Source: Bog-366 sp964501985 | GTDB lineage: Bacteria; Acidobacteriota; Terriglobia; UBA7540 | Length of the DNA stretch: 64,000 nucleotides | Reading direction: 5' to 3' | Assembly (NCBI GenBank): GCA_964501985.1 | Contig: CAZCVY010000003.1 | Location: 1 to 64,000 of the forward strand | Part shown: in pieces, positions 1 through 7,887 of the stretch | Layout: every line of letters starts with the position of its first letter | Numbering within the stretch: position 1 is the stretch's first letter | Translations under genes and position numbers: made by a program | Notes under the pieces: model-generated | Seen by the model: the letters and a program-made list of their open reading frames with translations, nothing else | Databases searched by the model: none | What the model was told of the DNA's origin: nothing

Positions 1-424
1 TCAAGCCCCGCGACAAGATCTCGCTTAAAATCCTGGGTTGTTGACCTGGCGGCGGGGCGTCTGGCGCCGTCTGGGAACTGGCAAATTGAATGAAGCGTAG
101 AGCCGCCGGCCAATAGTCCGGGGTTGATTCATCCGTCTGCCGCAATTTGGCCGTGATCGCGGCTAGCGTTTCTCTGCTCACCACCGTCTTGAGGCCTGGT
201 TGCGCAACAGCTTGCTGTAACTGCGGCAAAGATCGCTCGAACGCTTTCCGGTCCAAAGAGCTGATTTGTGCCAAAGTGAGCTTCGGCAGGTTCGCTTCAA
301 CCTGAGCCCTGTTCGTCTCGGTCTGCACCCTCCGGTTACCGACCCAGATCTGATAACCCACCATCGCCATGCACGCTGCGACAATGCAGATGATGTTTGC
401 GCGAATTCTGTTTGGATGTGCCAT
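1..424 (-). CDS. Membrane-anchored protein of unknown function (3' end outside window)
   Basis: The reading frame starts with ATG at 424 and is open for 141 codons up to the left edge, so the C-terminus is missing. The N-terminus is short and basic (MAHPNRIRAN), followed by a hydrophobic stretch at residues 11-28 that would be a single membrane anchor. The rest is hydrophilic and rich in Gln, Leu and Ala, with a possible coiled region around residues 33-85 and a Pro-rich part near residue 125. I recognise no domain. It runs in the same direction as the phosphate permease upstream of it, but 328 bases and a repeat element separate the two, so co-transcription is unclear. The frame is supported by its length and sensible composition only. 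Confidence 0.5.
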   Translation of the reverse strand, partial: MAHPNRIRANIICIVAACMAMVGYQIWVGNRRVQTETNRAQVEANLPKLTLAQISSLDRKAFERSLPQLQQAVAQPGLKTVVSRETLAAITAKLRQTDESTPDYWPAALRFIQFASSQTAPDAPPPGQQPRILSEILSRGL

Positions 425-539
425 GCGCGCTCACCCCCCTGACCGCAAACCGCCCGGGGATCTTCGCCGCCATCCTACGCCCCTTGTCTAGCGATTGTCC
501 GTAAACGCGATCGTGGCGCCGCGGCCGTGCGGAGCTTTA

Positions 540-685
540 GAGTGCGGCAGCTTGCTGCCGCTTTCTCACCAGCCAGCTTGCTGGCTGGGGCTCCACTGCA
601 CGGCCCGCTAGCGGGAAACGGGCGCGGTTTCGAAATCCCGCGAGCAAGCTCGCGGGGAGGAAAGCGGCAGCAAGCTGCCGCACTC
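540..685. repeat. Intergenic element of four short palindromes, copy 1
   Basis: Four GC-rich palindromes lie in a row, all built on the core AGCTTGCT or its complement: GCGGCAGCTTGCTGCCGC, CCAGCCAGCTTGCTGGCTGG, CCCGCGAGCAAGCTCGCGGG and GCGGCAGCAAGCTGCCGC. The outer two also pair with each other, because GAGTGCGGCAGC at the left is mirrored by GCTGCCGCACTC at the right. A second copy lies at 7888-8034. It fills most of the gap between the permease and the leftmost gene. It resembles REP/BIME-type elements; the family is not one I can name. Confidence 0.75.
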
Positions 686-752
686 AAAAGCTTCGCACGG
701 CGACGACGAATACGGTGCTTGGGTCTTTGGACCTCGGACCCCGGGCTGGTCC

Positions 753-1757
753 CTACGCCGCCGGAAACAACCGGTGGATGAGCAGGAAGCACAGGTAAGA
801 CACCGCGCCGGAAATCGGGATGGTCAACACCCAGGCCCACACGATGCTGCGCGCCACTCCCCAATGGACGGCGCTGAAGCGCTGCACGCTTCCCACGCCC
901 ATGATTCCTCCCGCGATCGTATGGGTGGTGGAGACGGGGATGCCGGCCATGGCGGTGCCCAGCAGGCTGATGGCCGCCGCCGTCTCCGCGCAGAAGCCTC
1001 CCACCGGTTTCAGCCGAGTGATCTTCATGCCCATGGTTTTGACGATGCGCCAACCGCCCGCCATGGTTCCCAGACTGATTGCGGCGTGCGCCATCAACAC
1101 CACCCAGAAGGGAATGTAAAACTTCGTTAGGATTCCGGCGGAGTAGAGCGTGCCGGCGACGATCCCCATGGTTTTCTGAGCGTCGTTCGTCCCATGGCCA
1201 AAACTGTAGGCTGCGGCCGAGAGGAGTTGCAGCTTGCGGAAATACTTGTCGAGACGCTGCGGCGACCAGGACTGGAAGATCCAATAGACCCCCATCATCA
1301 GCGCGCCGCCGAGAATGAATCCGGCTGTGGGCGAAACCACGATGAATACCAGCACTCGGCTCCACCCGCTCGAGAGGATCACGCTCCACCCCGCCTTGGC
1401 AATCGCGGCTCCGGCATAACCTCCTATGAGGGCATGGGAGGAGCTCACGGGCAATCCGTAATACCAAGTGACGATATCCCAGAAGATCGCTCCCAAGAGG
1501 CCGGCGAGGATCACGTAGAGATTGACCGCCTCCAGCCGAATCATTCCACTGCCCATGGTCCTGGCCACGGCGGTTCCGAAGGTGAAGGCCGCCACGAAAT
1601 TGAAAAAAGCCGCCCAGAGAACAGCGACGCGGGGCGAGAGGACGCGCGTGGATACAACCGTGGCAATCGAGTTCGCCGCATCGTGGAAACCGTTGAGAAA
1701 ATCGAAACTGAGGGCCACGAGGACAATGATGATAGCGAAGGTAAATGTTGGGGTCAT
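753..1757 (-). CDS. pit: PiT-family inorganic phosphate permease
   Basis: This is a 334-residue inner-membrane transporter of the PiT family (PF01384), which takes up phosphate, usually as a metal-phosphate complex, driven by the proton or sodium gradient. Both halves of the internal duplication are visible: GFHDAANSIAT near residue 25 and GHGTNDAQKTMG in the second half are the two signature sequences of the family. Hydrophobic segments fill the rest. A start 12 codons upstream (1793) is possible, but that stretch is encoded by a degenerate repeat, so ATG at 1757 is preferred. It lies 94 bases downstream of a DUF47 gene, the usual pit partner, and both probably respond to the PHO-box-like site upstream of that gene. 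Substrate assignment is from family membership. Confidence 0.93.
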   Translation of the reverse strand: MTPTFTFAIIIVLVALSFDFLNGFHDAANSIATVVSTRVLSPRVAVLWAAFFNFVAAFTFGTAVARTMGSGMIRLEAVNLYVILAGLLGAIFWDIVTWYYGLPVSSSHALIGGYAGAAIAKAGWSVILSSGWSRVLVFIVVSPTAGFILGGALMMGVYWIFQSWSPQRLDKYFRKLQLLSAAAYSFGHGTNDAQKTMGIVAGTLYSAGILTKFYIPFWVVLMAHAAISLGTMAGGWRIVKTMGMKITRLKPVGGFCAETAAAISLLGTAMAGIPVSTTHTIAGGIMGVGSVQRFSAVHWGVARSIVWAWVLTIPISGAVSYLCFLLIHRLFPAA

Positions 1758-1775
1758 CTTAGCGGGTGGCGAGTG

Positions 1776-1846
1776 ATAAGTGACGAGTGACAAGTGACGA
1801 GCAACTGCAGGCTAGTCACTTGTCACTCGTCACTCGTCACTCGAAA
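1776..1846. repeat. Degenerate GTGACAAGTGACGAGT repeat forming an inverted repeat
   Basis: The spacer between the DUF47 and pit genes consists of repeats of GTGACRAGT on one side and their complement TCACTTGTCACTCGT on the other, joined by a short loop (AACTGCAGGCTA). The two arms can pair into a hairpin of more than 20 bp. Similar low-complexity spacers with other word sequences occur elsewhere in the window (44229-44336, 49801-49910, 63161-63337). Confidence 0.7.
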
Positions 1847-1851
1847 TGGCG

Positions 1852-2463
1852 TCAGGCCGCCTTCAACACCACCGATTCGAGAACGTCGGCGACGTCTTCT
1901 TCCTTGTCCGTGGAGGCTTCCAGAACTTCGTAGATCTCCTTCCACTTGATGATTTCGATGGGGTCCGTGCAATCCTCAAACAGGCGGGCAATGCACTCGC
2001 CTTTGATGCGGTCGGCTTCCTCTTCCAGCAAGGTGAGCTGCTCGCAGTATTGCAGCATATTCTGGGGATGGTTCAGTTGCGCCACGGCGCTCACGATGAT
2101 CTCCGTGCCGTGCAAAATCACCTTTGCTAGTTGCTGCGCTCCCGGCGTGACCCGCTTGATTTTGTAAGTGATAAATCGGCTGGCGGCTGCCTCCACGAGG
2201 TCCAGGACATCGTCGAGCGCCGAGCCCAGCGCGTGGATGTCTTCGCGGTCGAAAGGCGTGATGAAGGTGCCGTTCAGCTTCCGCATCAGGTTGTGCGTAA
2301 GCTGGTCGCCGTGGTGTTCGAGAAACTTGATTTCCGCAACCTGCTTCTCGACCTCCTGGTAGTTGTCGAACAGGGCCACGAGCATCTTGGCGGCTTTGTG
2401 AATGTTCTCCGCTTGTTCGTTAAAGAGGACGTAGAACTTTTCATCACGGGGTATCAGTTGCAC
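1852..2463 (-). CDS. DUF47 family PhoU-like protein, PiT-associated regulator
   Basis: The protein has 203 residues, the normal size for the DUF47 family (PF01865), which has a PhoU-like all-helical fold and is often encoded beside PiT permeases, where it is thought to modulate transport or phosphate signalling. Long amphipathic helices rich in Glu, Lys and Leu are visible throughout, with acidic metal-binding-type clusters such as EEEADRIKGE and DKEEDVADVLE near the end. The start is GTG at 2463, preceded by GAGG at a good distance. It is the first gene of a likely two-gene operon with pit. A PHO-box-like direct repeat lies 35 bases upstream. Confidence 0.9.
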   Translation of the reverse strand: MQLIPRDEKFYVLFNEQAENIHKAAKMLVALFDNYQEVEKQVAEIKFLEHHGDQLTHNLMRKLNGTFITPFDREDIHALGSALDDVLDLVEAAASRFITYKIKRVTPGAQQLAKVILHGTEIIVSAVAQLNHPQNMLQYCEQLTLLEEEADRIKGECIARLFEDCTDPIEIIKWKEIYEVLEASTDKEEDVADVLESVVLKAA

Positions 2464-2498
2464 AGAGTATCCTCACGCGTACGTTCGAGCCGGGTATT

Positions 2499-2516
2499 GT
2501 TACGGAAATGTTACAG
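2499..2516 (-). promoter_or_regulatory. PHO-box-like direct repeat upstream of DUF47-pit
   Basis: Read on the minus strand the site is CTGTAACATTTCCGTAACA: two 7-bp half-sites, CTGTAAC and CCGTAAC, with an 11-base period. PhoB-type regulators bind tandem 11-bp units of the form CTGTCAT. The position, about 35 bases ahead of a phosphate regulator and permease operon, fits. Binding is inferred, not shown. Confidence 0.5.
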
Positions 2517-2890
2517 AAACGCAAGCCGGTTGACGGCTGTTCCATGGAATTGGCTTATTATCAATCAGTTGCGAGGACTTTTCGGAGGCCCAAGGGTTAG
2601 TTTGTCCGGCTCGTTGAATGCGCGATTCCCTTTTACCGGCCAAAGTCTGCCGAGGCGGCCTCAGCATTTGCCCAAAGCGTGGAGGTCGGCGAACCCCTTG
2701 ACGCCCCGCCCAACTGAGGAAATCCCGCCGAATGTTGAGGATCGAGCCCGGCTGGGTTTCGCAGCGCGTTGGCTTGGTGCGTGCCTCATCTGTTCTCGAA
2801 GTGTGCCCCCGATTTGATCGGGCTAAAGTTTCCGTCGCCAACTGCCGATGATGCTCAAAAGGAAACGCTTCGTTCCAGAGGAGAAAAGGA
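2517..2890. other. Divergent intergenic region
   Basis: This stretch separates the leftward DUF47-pit operon from the rightward small repeat protein. A weak sigma70-like pair can be proposed on the plus strand (TTGACG at 2530-2535, TTATTA at 2555-2560, spacing 19). No convincing gene is seen; the open frames on either strand have no recognisable features or ribosome binding sites. Confidence 0.3.
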
Positions 2891-3391
2891 ATGTCCACGA
2901 CCGGAATTACCGGCAGCATGTTCAGTCAATTGCAGCAATTTGAACAGGAGTTTCAGCAACTCGGCCAGGACCTCCAATCCGGCAACGTCTCTGCGGCACA
3001 GTCGGATTTTGCGACGCTCGAGAAAGACTCGCCCCAGACCAGTTCCACATCAACGTCCCAAAGCAGCAGTCCGATTGCCCAAGCCTTCAATCAACTTTCG
3101 CAAGATTTGCAAGCGGGCAATCTCACGGCGGCGCAGAGCGACTATTCGACCATTCAGCAGGACTTCCAAAGCCAGGCTTCCGCGATGCATGCTCACCATC
3201 ATCACCACTCGAGCGGAAGCCAGCAGAGCGAGGCATCTCAACTGTTCGCGCAGTTGGGCCGGGATTTGCAGTCCGGCAATCTGACCAGCGCGCAATCCGA
3301 CTTCAGCTCGCTGCAGCAGGTCTTGCAGGGAAGTAGCGGATCGAGCGCGTCGTCGGGTTCGCCATACACCGGCGTGTCGGTCACCGCCTGA
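2891..3391 (+). CDS. Small protein with three copies of a QDLQSGN-AAQSDF repeat
   Basis: The 166-residue protein starts at ATG 2891 with a strong ribosome binding site (GAGGAGAAAAGGA). It contains three repeats of about 27 residues with the pattern FxQLGQDLQSGNxxxAQSDFxxLQ, at roughly residues 18-45, 64-92 and 117-145. They are separated by Ser/Thr-rich linkers. A natural histidine run (HAHHHHH) lies near residue 100 and could bind metal. There is no signal peptide or membrane segment. Each repeat looks like a short helix-turn-helix hairpin. I do not recognise a named family and no function is proposed. It stands alone between two non-coding stretches. Confidence 0.8.
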   Translation: MSTTGITGSMFSQLQQFEQEFQQLGQDLQSGNVSAAQSDFATLEKDSPQTSSTSTSQSSSPIAQAFNQLSQDLQAGNLTAAQSDYSTIQQDFQSQASAMHAHHHHHSSGSQQSEASQLFAQLGRDLQSGNLTSAQSDFSSLQQVLQGSSGSSASSGSPYTGVSVTA

Positions 3392-3633
3392 GTCGGAGAA
3401 CGCGCCAGCATGTGCGGTCCACGGGTCGCAGGGCAGGGGATCACTTCACGCCTCTGCGACCGGATCATGGCGCGGTCTGCGACGGCCACAAGCCATCGCC
3501 GCGCCCGGGTACGATAATCGCCGCGCGGCGACCTGCACCCGCCAGATTTATCCCTGTCTACTCCCTGCGCCCGGCCGGGATTCGCGTGTGCCGCTCTACT
3601 GAGGATCGCACAATAACGCGACGGATTCCTTTC

Positions 3634-3822
3634 GTAGCGCGGGCGTCTCGCCCGCTGGGAAGCTGTGAATTTATTGATCTTTTTGATTTTCGCCCGCGTA
3701 CTTTCAACGACTTGCGCGCGGAAAAACGCGGTTTTTTCAATTATTTCACAGCTTCTGGGGCGTGGGCATCCTGCCCGCGCGCCGACGGGAGCGGCACGCT
3801 CCCCAGACAGCGGGCAAGACCC
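3634..3822. repeat. Dispersed GTAGCGCGGGC palindrome carrying a 95-bp MITE, copy 1
   Basis: The left end reads GTAGCGCGGGCGTCTCGCCC and the right end contains the matching AGCGGGCAAGA, slightly decayed. The centre holds a GGGCATCCTGCCC hairpin. At 3660-3754 it is interrupted by a 95-bp element that is also present at 53668-53762. Spurious short frames ending in RDARAT-like peptides arise from this repeat family and should not be annotated as genes. Confidence 0.75.
3660..3754. mobile_element. 95-bp MITE-like element with TIRs and CTGGG duplication, copy 1
   Basis: The ends are AAGCTGTGAATTTATTGA and, inverted, AAGCTGTGAAATAATTGA, which match at 16 of 18 positions. CTGGG lies directly on both sides (3655-3659 and 3755-3759). 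It encodes nothing plausible, so it would need a transposase in trans. The same 95-bp element in the same host repeat occurs at 53668-53762, and empty versions of the host repeat occur at 39408-39508 and 8771-8868. Confidence 0.65.
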
Positions 3823-4652
3823 CGATTCATCGGGGCAGGTTGTCCGCGCTGCGGATGGGATTGCCACTGTATTTTGCAAAACCCAGTAGGTGCTGCCGGG
3901 ACAGTGGATACTCGCTCCGCGCCCCTGCGCCGCGATGCTGCGCCCTCATCGTGACGCGGCCTGCGGCGGTGTGGCCGCGCCGCGCTCGGGTACCACATTG
4001 GCCGCGCTGTGAGCTCAGTGCGGCAACCTAAAGGTGAATCCGCCTGAGCCCCGCCCGGGTGGGACAATCGCCGCATGGCGGTCTGCGCCCCACAGCCTTA
4101 AGCTGAATAACACGCCGGGTCGCGCCGGAATTTACGTGCGACGCGCCTGAGGTTGCCGGGTCAGGGGATCCTCCGTCCGTGCCCCTGCGCCCGGATCGCG
4201 GAGCGCTCTGCGCCGGTGCCGTCCCGCGCCTGAGTACAACATCGCCGCACGGCGATCTGCGCCTCGATCATGGCGCGTTCTGCTGGCGGCTTCCCGCGGC
4301 TTTGCGTCCATGCGAACGGCCAAACTCCATCGCTCGACAACCCTCCGAGCCTCGATGGGGCCAGCGGCACGCGCGAAGGGAGCGAGTCGCGAGTTCCCGA
4401 ACCGTCTATTCCTCATCGACCGCGCCGGTCGTTCCATAAACCGACAATATGTCTGCTATGCGTCGAACCCCTGAGCCCCTCAAAAAACGCCCTTTTCCAT
4501 CTTCTTTCGCGCCTTTGCGGAATATCCACAATGGATCCCGGGACGCTCTGGAATTCATTCATCAATCGGTTTTCGCAGCGCCACGTTCCCTTTTCCACCG
4601 ATCGCAGAACTCGCCTCCTCCAAACGCGCAACCAATGACCGAAATGCACGCC

Positions 4653-4682
4653 TTGGAATCCGAGCGGGCGAACTGCTACAAT
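4653..4682 (+). promoter_or_regulatory. Candidate sigma70-type promoter for the AhpD-like gene
   Basis: TTGGAA at 4653-4658 and TACAAT at 4677-4682 are 18 bases apart and lie about 50 bases before the start of the AhpD-like gene. Prediction by eye only. Confidence 0.4.
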
Positions 4683-4733
4683 CGTTAATTCACGCTATCA
4701 GGGCACCATCCAATTCACCAAGCAGGAGGCGAG

Positions 4734-5264
4734 ATGATCATCGAACCGCTGGAAAAGGAACACGTGGCGGAAGTCGCGCGTCCCATTTTCGAAGGCATGG
4801 AGAAGAAGTCCGGCCGCGTTCTGAATATGTACAAGGTCATGGCGCACAAACCCAACGTTCTGGGCCCATTTCTCGAATTCTACAAGCAGGTCTGGGCGGC
4901 GGGCGCGCTCGATCCGAAAATCAAGGAGCTTGCTTACCTGCGCACCTCTCTGATGAACGGATGCACCTATTGCAGCCGCGCGCACACGGCCTCGGCCAAA
5001 CGGCGCGGCGTCACGGATGACCAGGTGCAAGCCTTGAAGGAACCCGGCGGTTCCAGCCGCGATATCTTCACCGAGGAGGAGCGCGCGGCGATTCAGTTTG
5101 CCGAGCAGCTTACCGCGTGGCCGGCAGCAATTCAGCCCGCGGATCTTGAGGTGCTGAGCAAGTTCTTCAACGTTGAACAAATCGAAGAACTGGTGCTGAT
5201 CGTCGCCACCGCCAACCTCACCAATCGCTTCAACGAAGGCATGAAGACGCCCGTGGATGTGTAG
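4734..5264 (+). CDS. Carboxymuconolactone decarboxylase / AhpD-like family protein
   Basis: The 176-residue protein belongs to the CMD/AhpD fold (PF02627). The family motif is present as CTYC at residues 77-80 with His at 84, preceded by the helix KELAYLRTSLMNG. In AhpD this CxxC/His set forms a thiol peroxidase-type active site, so a role in peroxide or quinone redox chemistry is likely. The second conserved region, EERAAIQFAEQLT, and a C-terminal LVLIVATANLTNRF helix are typical of the uncharacterised peroxidase-related subgroup. The start has a clear ribosome binding site (AGGAGG). It converges on the radical SAM gene downstream, with only 7 bases between stops. Confidence 0.88.
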   Translation: MIIEPLEKEHVAEVARPIFEGMEKKSGRVLNMYKVMAHKPNVLGPFLEFYKQVWAAGALDPKIKELAYLRTSLMNGCTYCSRAHTASAKRRGVTDDQVQALKEPGGSSRDIFTEEERAAIQFAEQLTAWPAAIQPADLEVLSKFFNVEQIEELVLIVATANLTNRFNEGMKTPVDV

Positions 5265-5271
5265 CGGGCCA

Positions 5272-6285
5272 TCAACAATTCTTCGCCGACGCATGGCGGG
5301 TGAACACTCGATTCGACAGGTTATCCTTCAGCAGCGTCCAGAACGATGCATCGAGGTACGAGCGAATCGAAACGTAGCACCCGCCGCAGTCGTTATGGGG
5401 TACCCACTCCTTCAGAATCTCCTTCTGCGAGTCATAGGTGTCGTCATACATCGAGCACGGCCGCAGGCCGCCGGTGGGCGTGACCACCATGAAGCGCCGT
5501 CCCGCATTGCAGCCGGGAATGGTTCCGTGCAAGAAGAAATCGTGGATGCCGGAAAGCGTCCAGGGAGAATTGGCGATGTGGCCGTTCATGGCTTTGAGGG
5601 CGAGCAAATCGTCCAGGGTGCGGCGCAGCAACGCCAGGTCGTCCGCCGAGCGGATGTAGTGGTCCATGCTATGGGTGCGCAATGGCGTGTAGGCGCTATA
5701 AGAAATGTTCACTCCCCACTGCTTGGCGCGCTCATAAATGCTGCGAAGGACGGGCAGATTCCCGCGTGTGATGGCGGTGTTCATGGCTACGTCGTCGAAC
5801 CCGTGCGCGGCCAGCGTGGGCACCAGTTTCGCCAGGTGCGCGTATAAGCCGGGCGATTTGCGGAAGGCGTCGTGACGTTCGTCGGGGAAATCCAGCGAGA
5901 TCGAGAATTGGTTCACGCCGAGCGCCCGCAAGGCGAGATACTTTTCCTCAGTGAACAAGCGTCCGTTGGTCACGAGGATCAAGTAGGGCAGGCCGCTCGG
6001 TTCCTTCACGGCGCGCACGATGTCTTCGAGATCCGGACGCAGCAATGGTTCGCCGCCGGATAATTGCACCGCCATGGGCTTGAGCTGGGAGCGCAATCGG
6101 CAGTAATCGGCCGCGCGCAGCAAGCCCGCGGGCTCCGGCTTGATCGTTCCTTTGTCGCAGTGCATGCAATCGGCCGTGCAGGAATGCGTCACCTCGAAAG
6201 AAACCACCAACGGCCGGTCAGTCAGGAAACTCCACGTCCCCCGCGAGATCATGCGGGTGGCGCGTATGAAGGGAATGGCTTTCAC
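5272..6285 (-). CDS. Radical SAM protein with C-terminal cysteine-rich region
   Basis: The protein binds a 4Fe-4S cluster and SAM: the CxxxCxxC motif is CTADCMHC at residues 36-43, followed by the glycine-rich SGGEPLL segment that contacts SAM. The C-terminal part has further cysteines (PGCNAG, RPCSMY, DCGGC), resembling a SPASM-like auxiliary cluster region. GTG at 6285 is chosen as start because GGAG lies 8 bases upstream and the N-terminal sequence then parallels the divergent radical SAM gene at 6809; an ATG frame extension to 6492 adds 69 residues of low-complexity sequence and is unlikely. The product is about 337 residues. The substrate is unknown. Confidence 0.85.
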   Translation of the reverse strand: MKAIPFIRATRMISRGTWSFLTDRPLVVSFEVTHSCTADCMHCDKGTIKPEPAGLLRAADYCRLRSQLKPMAVQLSGGEPLLRPDLEDIVRAVKEPSGLPYLILVTNGRLFTEEKYLALRALGVNQFSISLDFPDERHDAFRKSPGLYAHLAKLVPTLAAHGFDDVAMNTAITRGNLPVLRSIYERAKQWGVNISYSAYTPLRTHSMDHYIRSADDLALLRRTLDDLLALKAMNGHIANSPWTLSGIHDFFLHGTIPGCNAGRRFMVVTPTGGLRPCSMYDDTYDSQKEILKEWVPHNDCGGCYVSIRSYLDASFWTLLKDNLSNRVFTRHASAKNC

Positions 6286-6808
6286 AGTTATTTCTCCGAA
6301 ACGAGTTTTGGGCCTGGGGGCCTTGGACGGTGTGATAATCGACGGGACGTTTGACTCGCCCGAGCATGGCCGGCGCGCTGCGAAGTTCCTAGGAGGGATA
6401 GGATACTCCCATCGTGCCGCCGGGGCAAGCGTAACCTGTTCGAATGGAACATTTTGTCCGATATTTAAGTCGCCAGCCATGTTGAGTTGCACCTGCGAAG
6501 TCGCACACGCTGTGACGTGTCGCCACCTTCGCGACTACTCAATGAGAGTCCCTTAGAATGCACCCCTCATTGTCTCTGTCGCGCTGAGCGCCCAAAAAAT
6601 GCACTTCGGATATGATTTTTAGCAATTCGAGCAATGCTCCTTGTCTGTTTGCTGCCTCCTCTCATACGCTTAACCACCTTGGTTATCTTCGTTTAGAAAG
6701 GGATTGCCAAGGCCCGGACAGGTTGTGCGAGCCTCGCATCCGAATGCGGAAACGAGTTGTCCAGGTTGCAAATATGACCCGTCCACCGGGCATTTTCGGT
6801 AAGAAGCC
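6286..6808. other. Divergent intergenic region between two radical SAM genes
   Basis: The 523 bases must hold the promoters of both radical SAM genes. I see no clear sigma70 pair, terminator or repeat. A 66-codon frame at 6612-6812 on the plus strand ends inside the start of the next gene and has no Shine-Dalgarno sequence; it is not supported as a precursor peptide. Confidence 0.3.
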
Positions 6809-7834
6809 ATGAATCTCGCCCTCCGGCGGAAACTTCGATTTTGGAACACGCGCGTGCGTGAGTGGCGCATGATTGCCAAGGGCGTTGCCTCGAAGCGCCA
6901 CCCGGTTCTTGCCCACCTGATTCCCATCCGCCGCTGCAATCTCTCGTGCACTTACTGCAACGAGTTTGACACCTCTTCGAAGCCCGTCGCGCTGGAGGAG
7001 ATGTTCCGCCGCGTCGACCTGCTCGCGAAACTCGGCACCACGATCATTACCATCAGCGGGGGCGAGCCGCTGCTCCACCCGCATCTGGAAGAGGTTGTCC
7101 GCCGAGTCCGCCGCCACGGCATTCTGGCGGGCATGATTACCAACGGCTACTTGCTGACCCCGCAACGGATCGAGCACCTGAACCGTGCCGGTCTGGACCA
7201 CTTGCAGATTTCCATCGATAATGTCCTCCCCGACGAGGTTTCGAAGAAAAGCTTGAAGGTGCTGGATCGCAAGCTTCAGATGCTTGCACGCTATGCGATT
7301 TTCCAGGTCAACATCAACTCGGTCCTGGGCAGCCCGGTGCGGCATCCCGATGACGCGCTCACCGTGGCGCGGCGAGCGCTGGAATTGGGCTTCACCAGTA
7401 CGGTCGGAATCCTGCACGACCATGATGGGCAGCTTCAGCCGTTGGGCGAACATCAACAGGACCTCTTTGGCCAGATCATGGAAATGGGCAAGCGGTCTTA
7501 CGCACGCTTTAATCAGTTTCAGAAAAACATCTCGCATGGCATTGCCAACGACTGGCGATGCCGCGCCGGCAGCCGTTATCTCTACATCTGCGAAGACGGC
7601 CTTGTCCATTATTGTTCCCAGCAACGAGGTTTTCCGGGCATCCCCCTGGAGAAATACACTCCCGAGCACCTGGCCCACGAGTACCATACCCAGAAAACCT
7701 GCGCCCCGCATTGCACCGTGTCCTGCGTGCAGCAAGTTGCCATGATCGATAACTGGCGCTCGCCCCAAACCCGCCCCGCCTTTGTTCCCGTCGAAAACCT
7801 GTTGCCGTTCCCGAATTCATTAAGCCGGGGATGA
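6809..7834 (+). CDS. Radical SAM protein with SPASM-like C-terminus
   Basis: This 341-residue protein has the radical SAM cluster motif CNLSCTYC at residues 43-50 and the SAM-binding ISGGEPLLHPH segment near residue 90. Late in the sequence there are seven further cysteines (WRCRAG, YICEDGLVHYC, CAPHCTVSC), consistent with a SPASM/twitch-type auxiliary iron-sulfur domain. Such enzymes modify peptides or small molecules, but the substrate cannot be told from this sequence. It is transcribed away from a second radical SAM gene with a similar N-terminal layout (basic helix, then xxMISRG or xxMIAKG before the motif), suggesting they are distant paralogues that may work on related substrates. Confidence 0.88.
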   Translation: MNLALRRKLRFWNTRVREWRMIAKGVASKRHPVLAHLIPIRRCNLSCTYCNEFDTSSKPVALEEMFRRVDLLAKLGTTIITISGGEPLLHPHLEEVVRRVRRHGILAGMITNGYLLTPQRIEHLNRAGLDHLQISIDNVLPDEVSKKSLKVLDRKLQMLARYAIFQVNINSVLGSPVRHPDDALTVARRALELGFTSTVGILHDHDGQLQPLGEHQQDLFGQIMEMGKRSYARFNQFQKNISHGIANDWRCRAGSRYLYICEDGLVHYCSQQRGFPGIPLEKYTPEHLAHEYHTQKTCAPHCTVSCVQQVAMIDNWRSPQTRPAFVPVENLLPFPNSLSRG

Positions 7835-7887
7835 GTGATCCGAGCGCGTAGCGCGGGCATCTTGCCCGCCATGCGTGCGCAGCTTTA

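Larger units (their letters stand above)
3434..4290. repeat. Cluster of degenerate GC-rich repeats of about 100 bp
   Basis: A recurring pattern, roughly AGGGGATC..CCCCTGCGCCCGG then ATCATGGCGCGGTCTGCG then GGGTACAACATCGCCGC followed by ACGGCGATCTGCGCC, can be followed at 3434-3540, 3908-4025 and 4160-4262. Partial copies lie at 4051-4092 and 4262-4290. The copies are diverged and carry no conserved reading frame. The stretch 3392-4733 has no supportable gene; it holds this cluster and the composite element at 3634-3822. Confidence 0.45.

Noticed and set aside
3238..4076. Several short frames encoding RDARAT- and MKKPRFSARKS-like peptides
   Set aside because: They are translations of the palindromic repeat and MITE; the same peptides reappear at 53404-53999.
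6286..6492. N-terminal extension of the radical SAM protein to an upstream start
   Set aside because: The extra 69 residues show no conservation pattern and GTG 6285 has a good ribosome binding site.
6612..6812. A 66-codon frame as a possible radical SAM precursor peptide
   Set aside because: No ribosome binding site, no core-like cysteine or repeat pattern, and it overlaps the next gene start.
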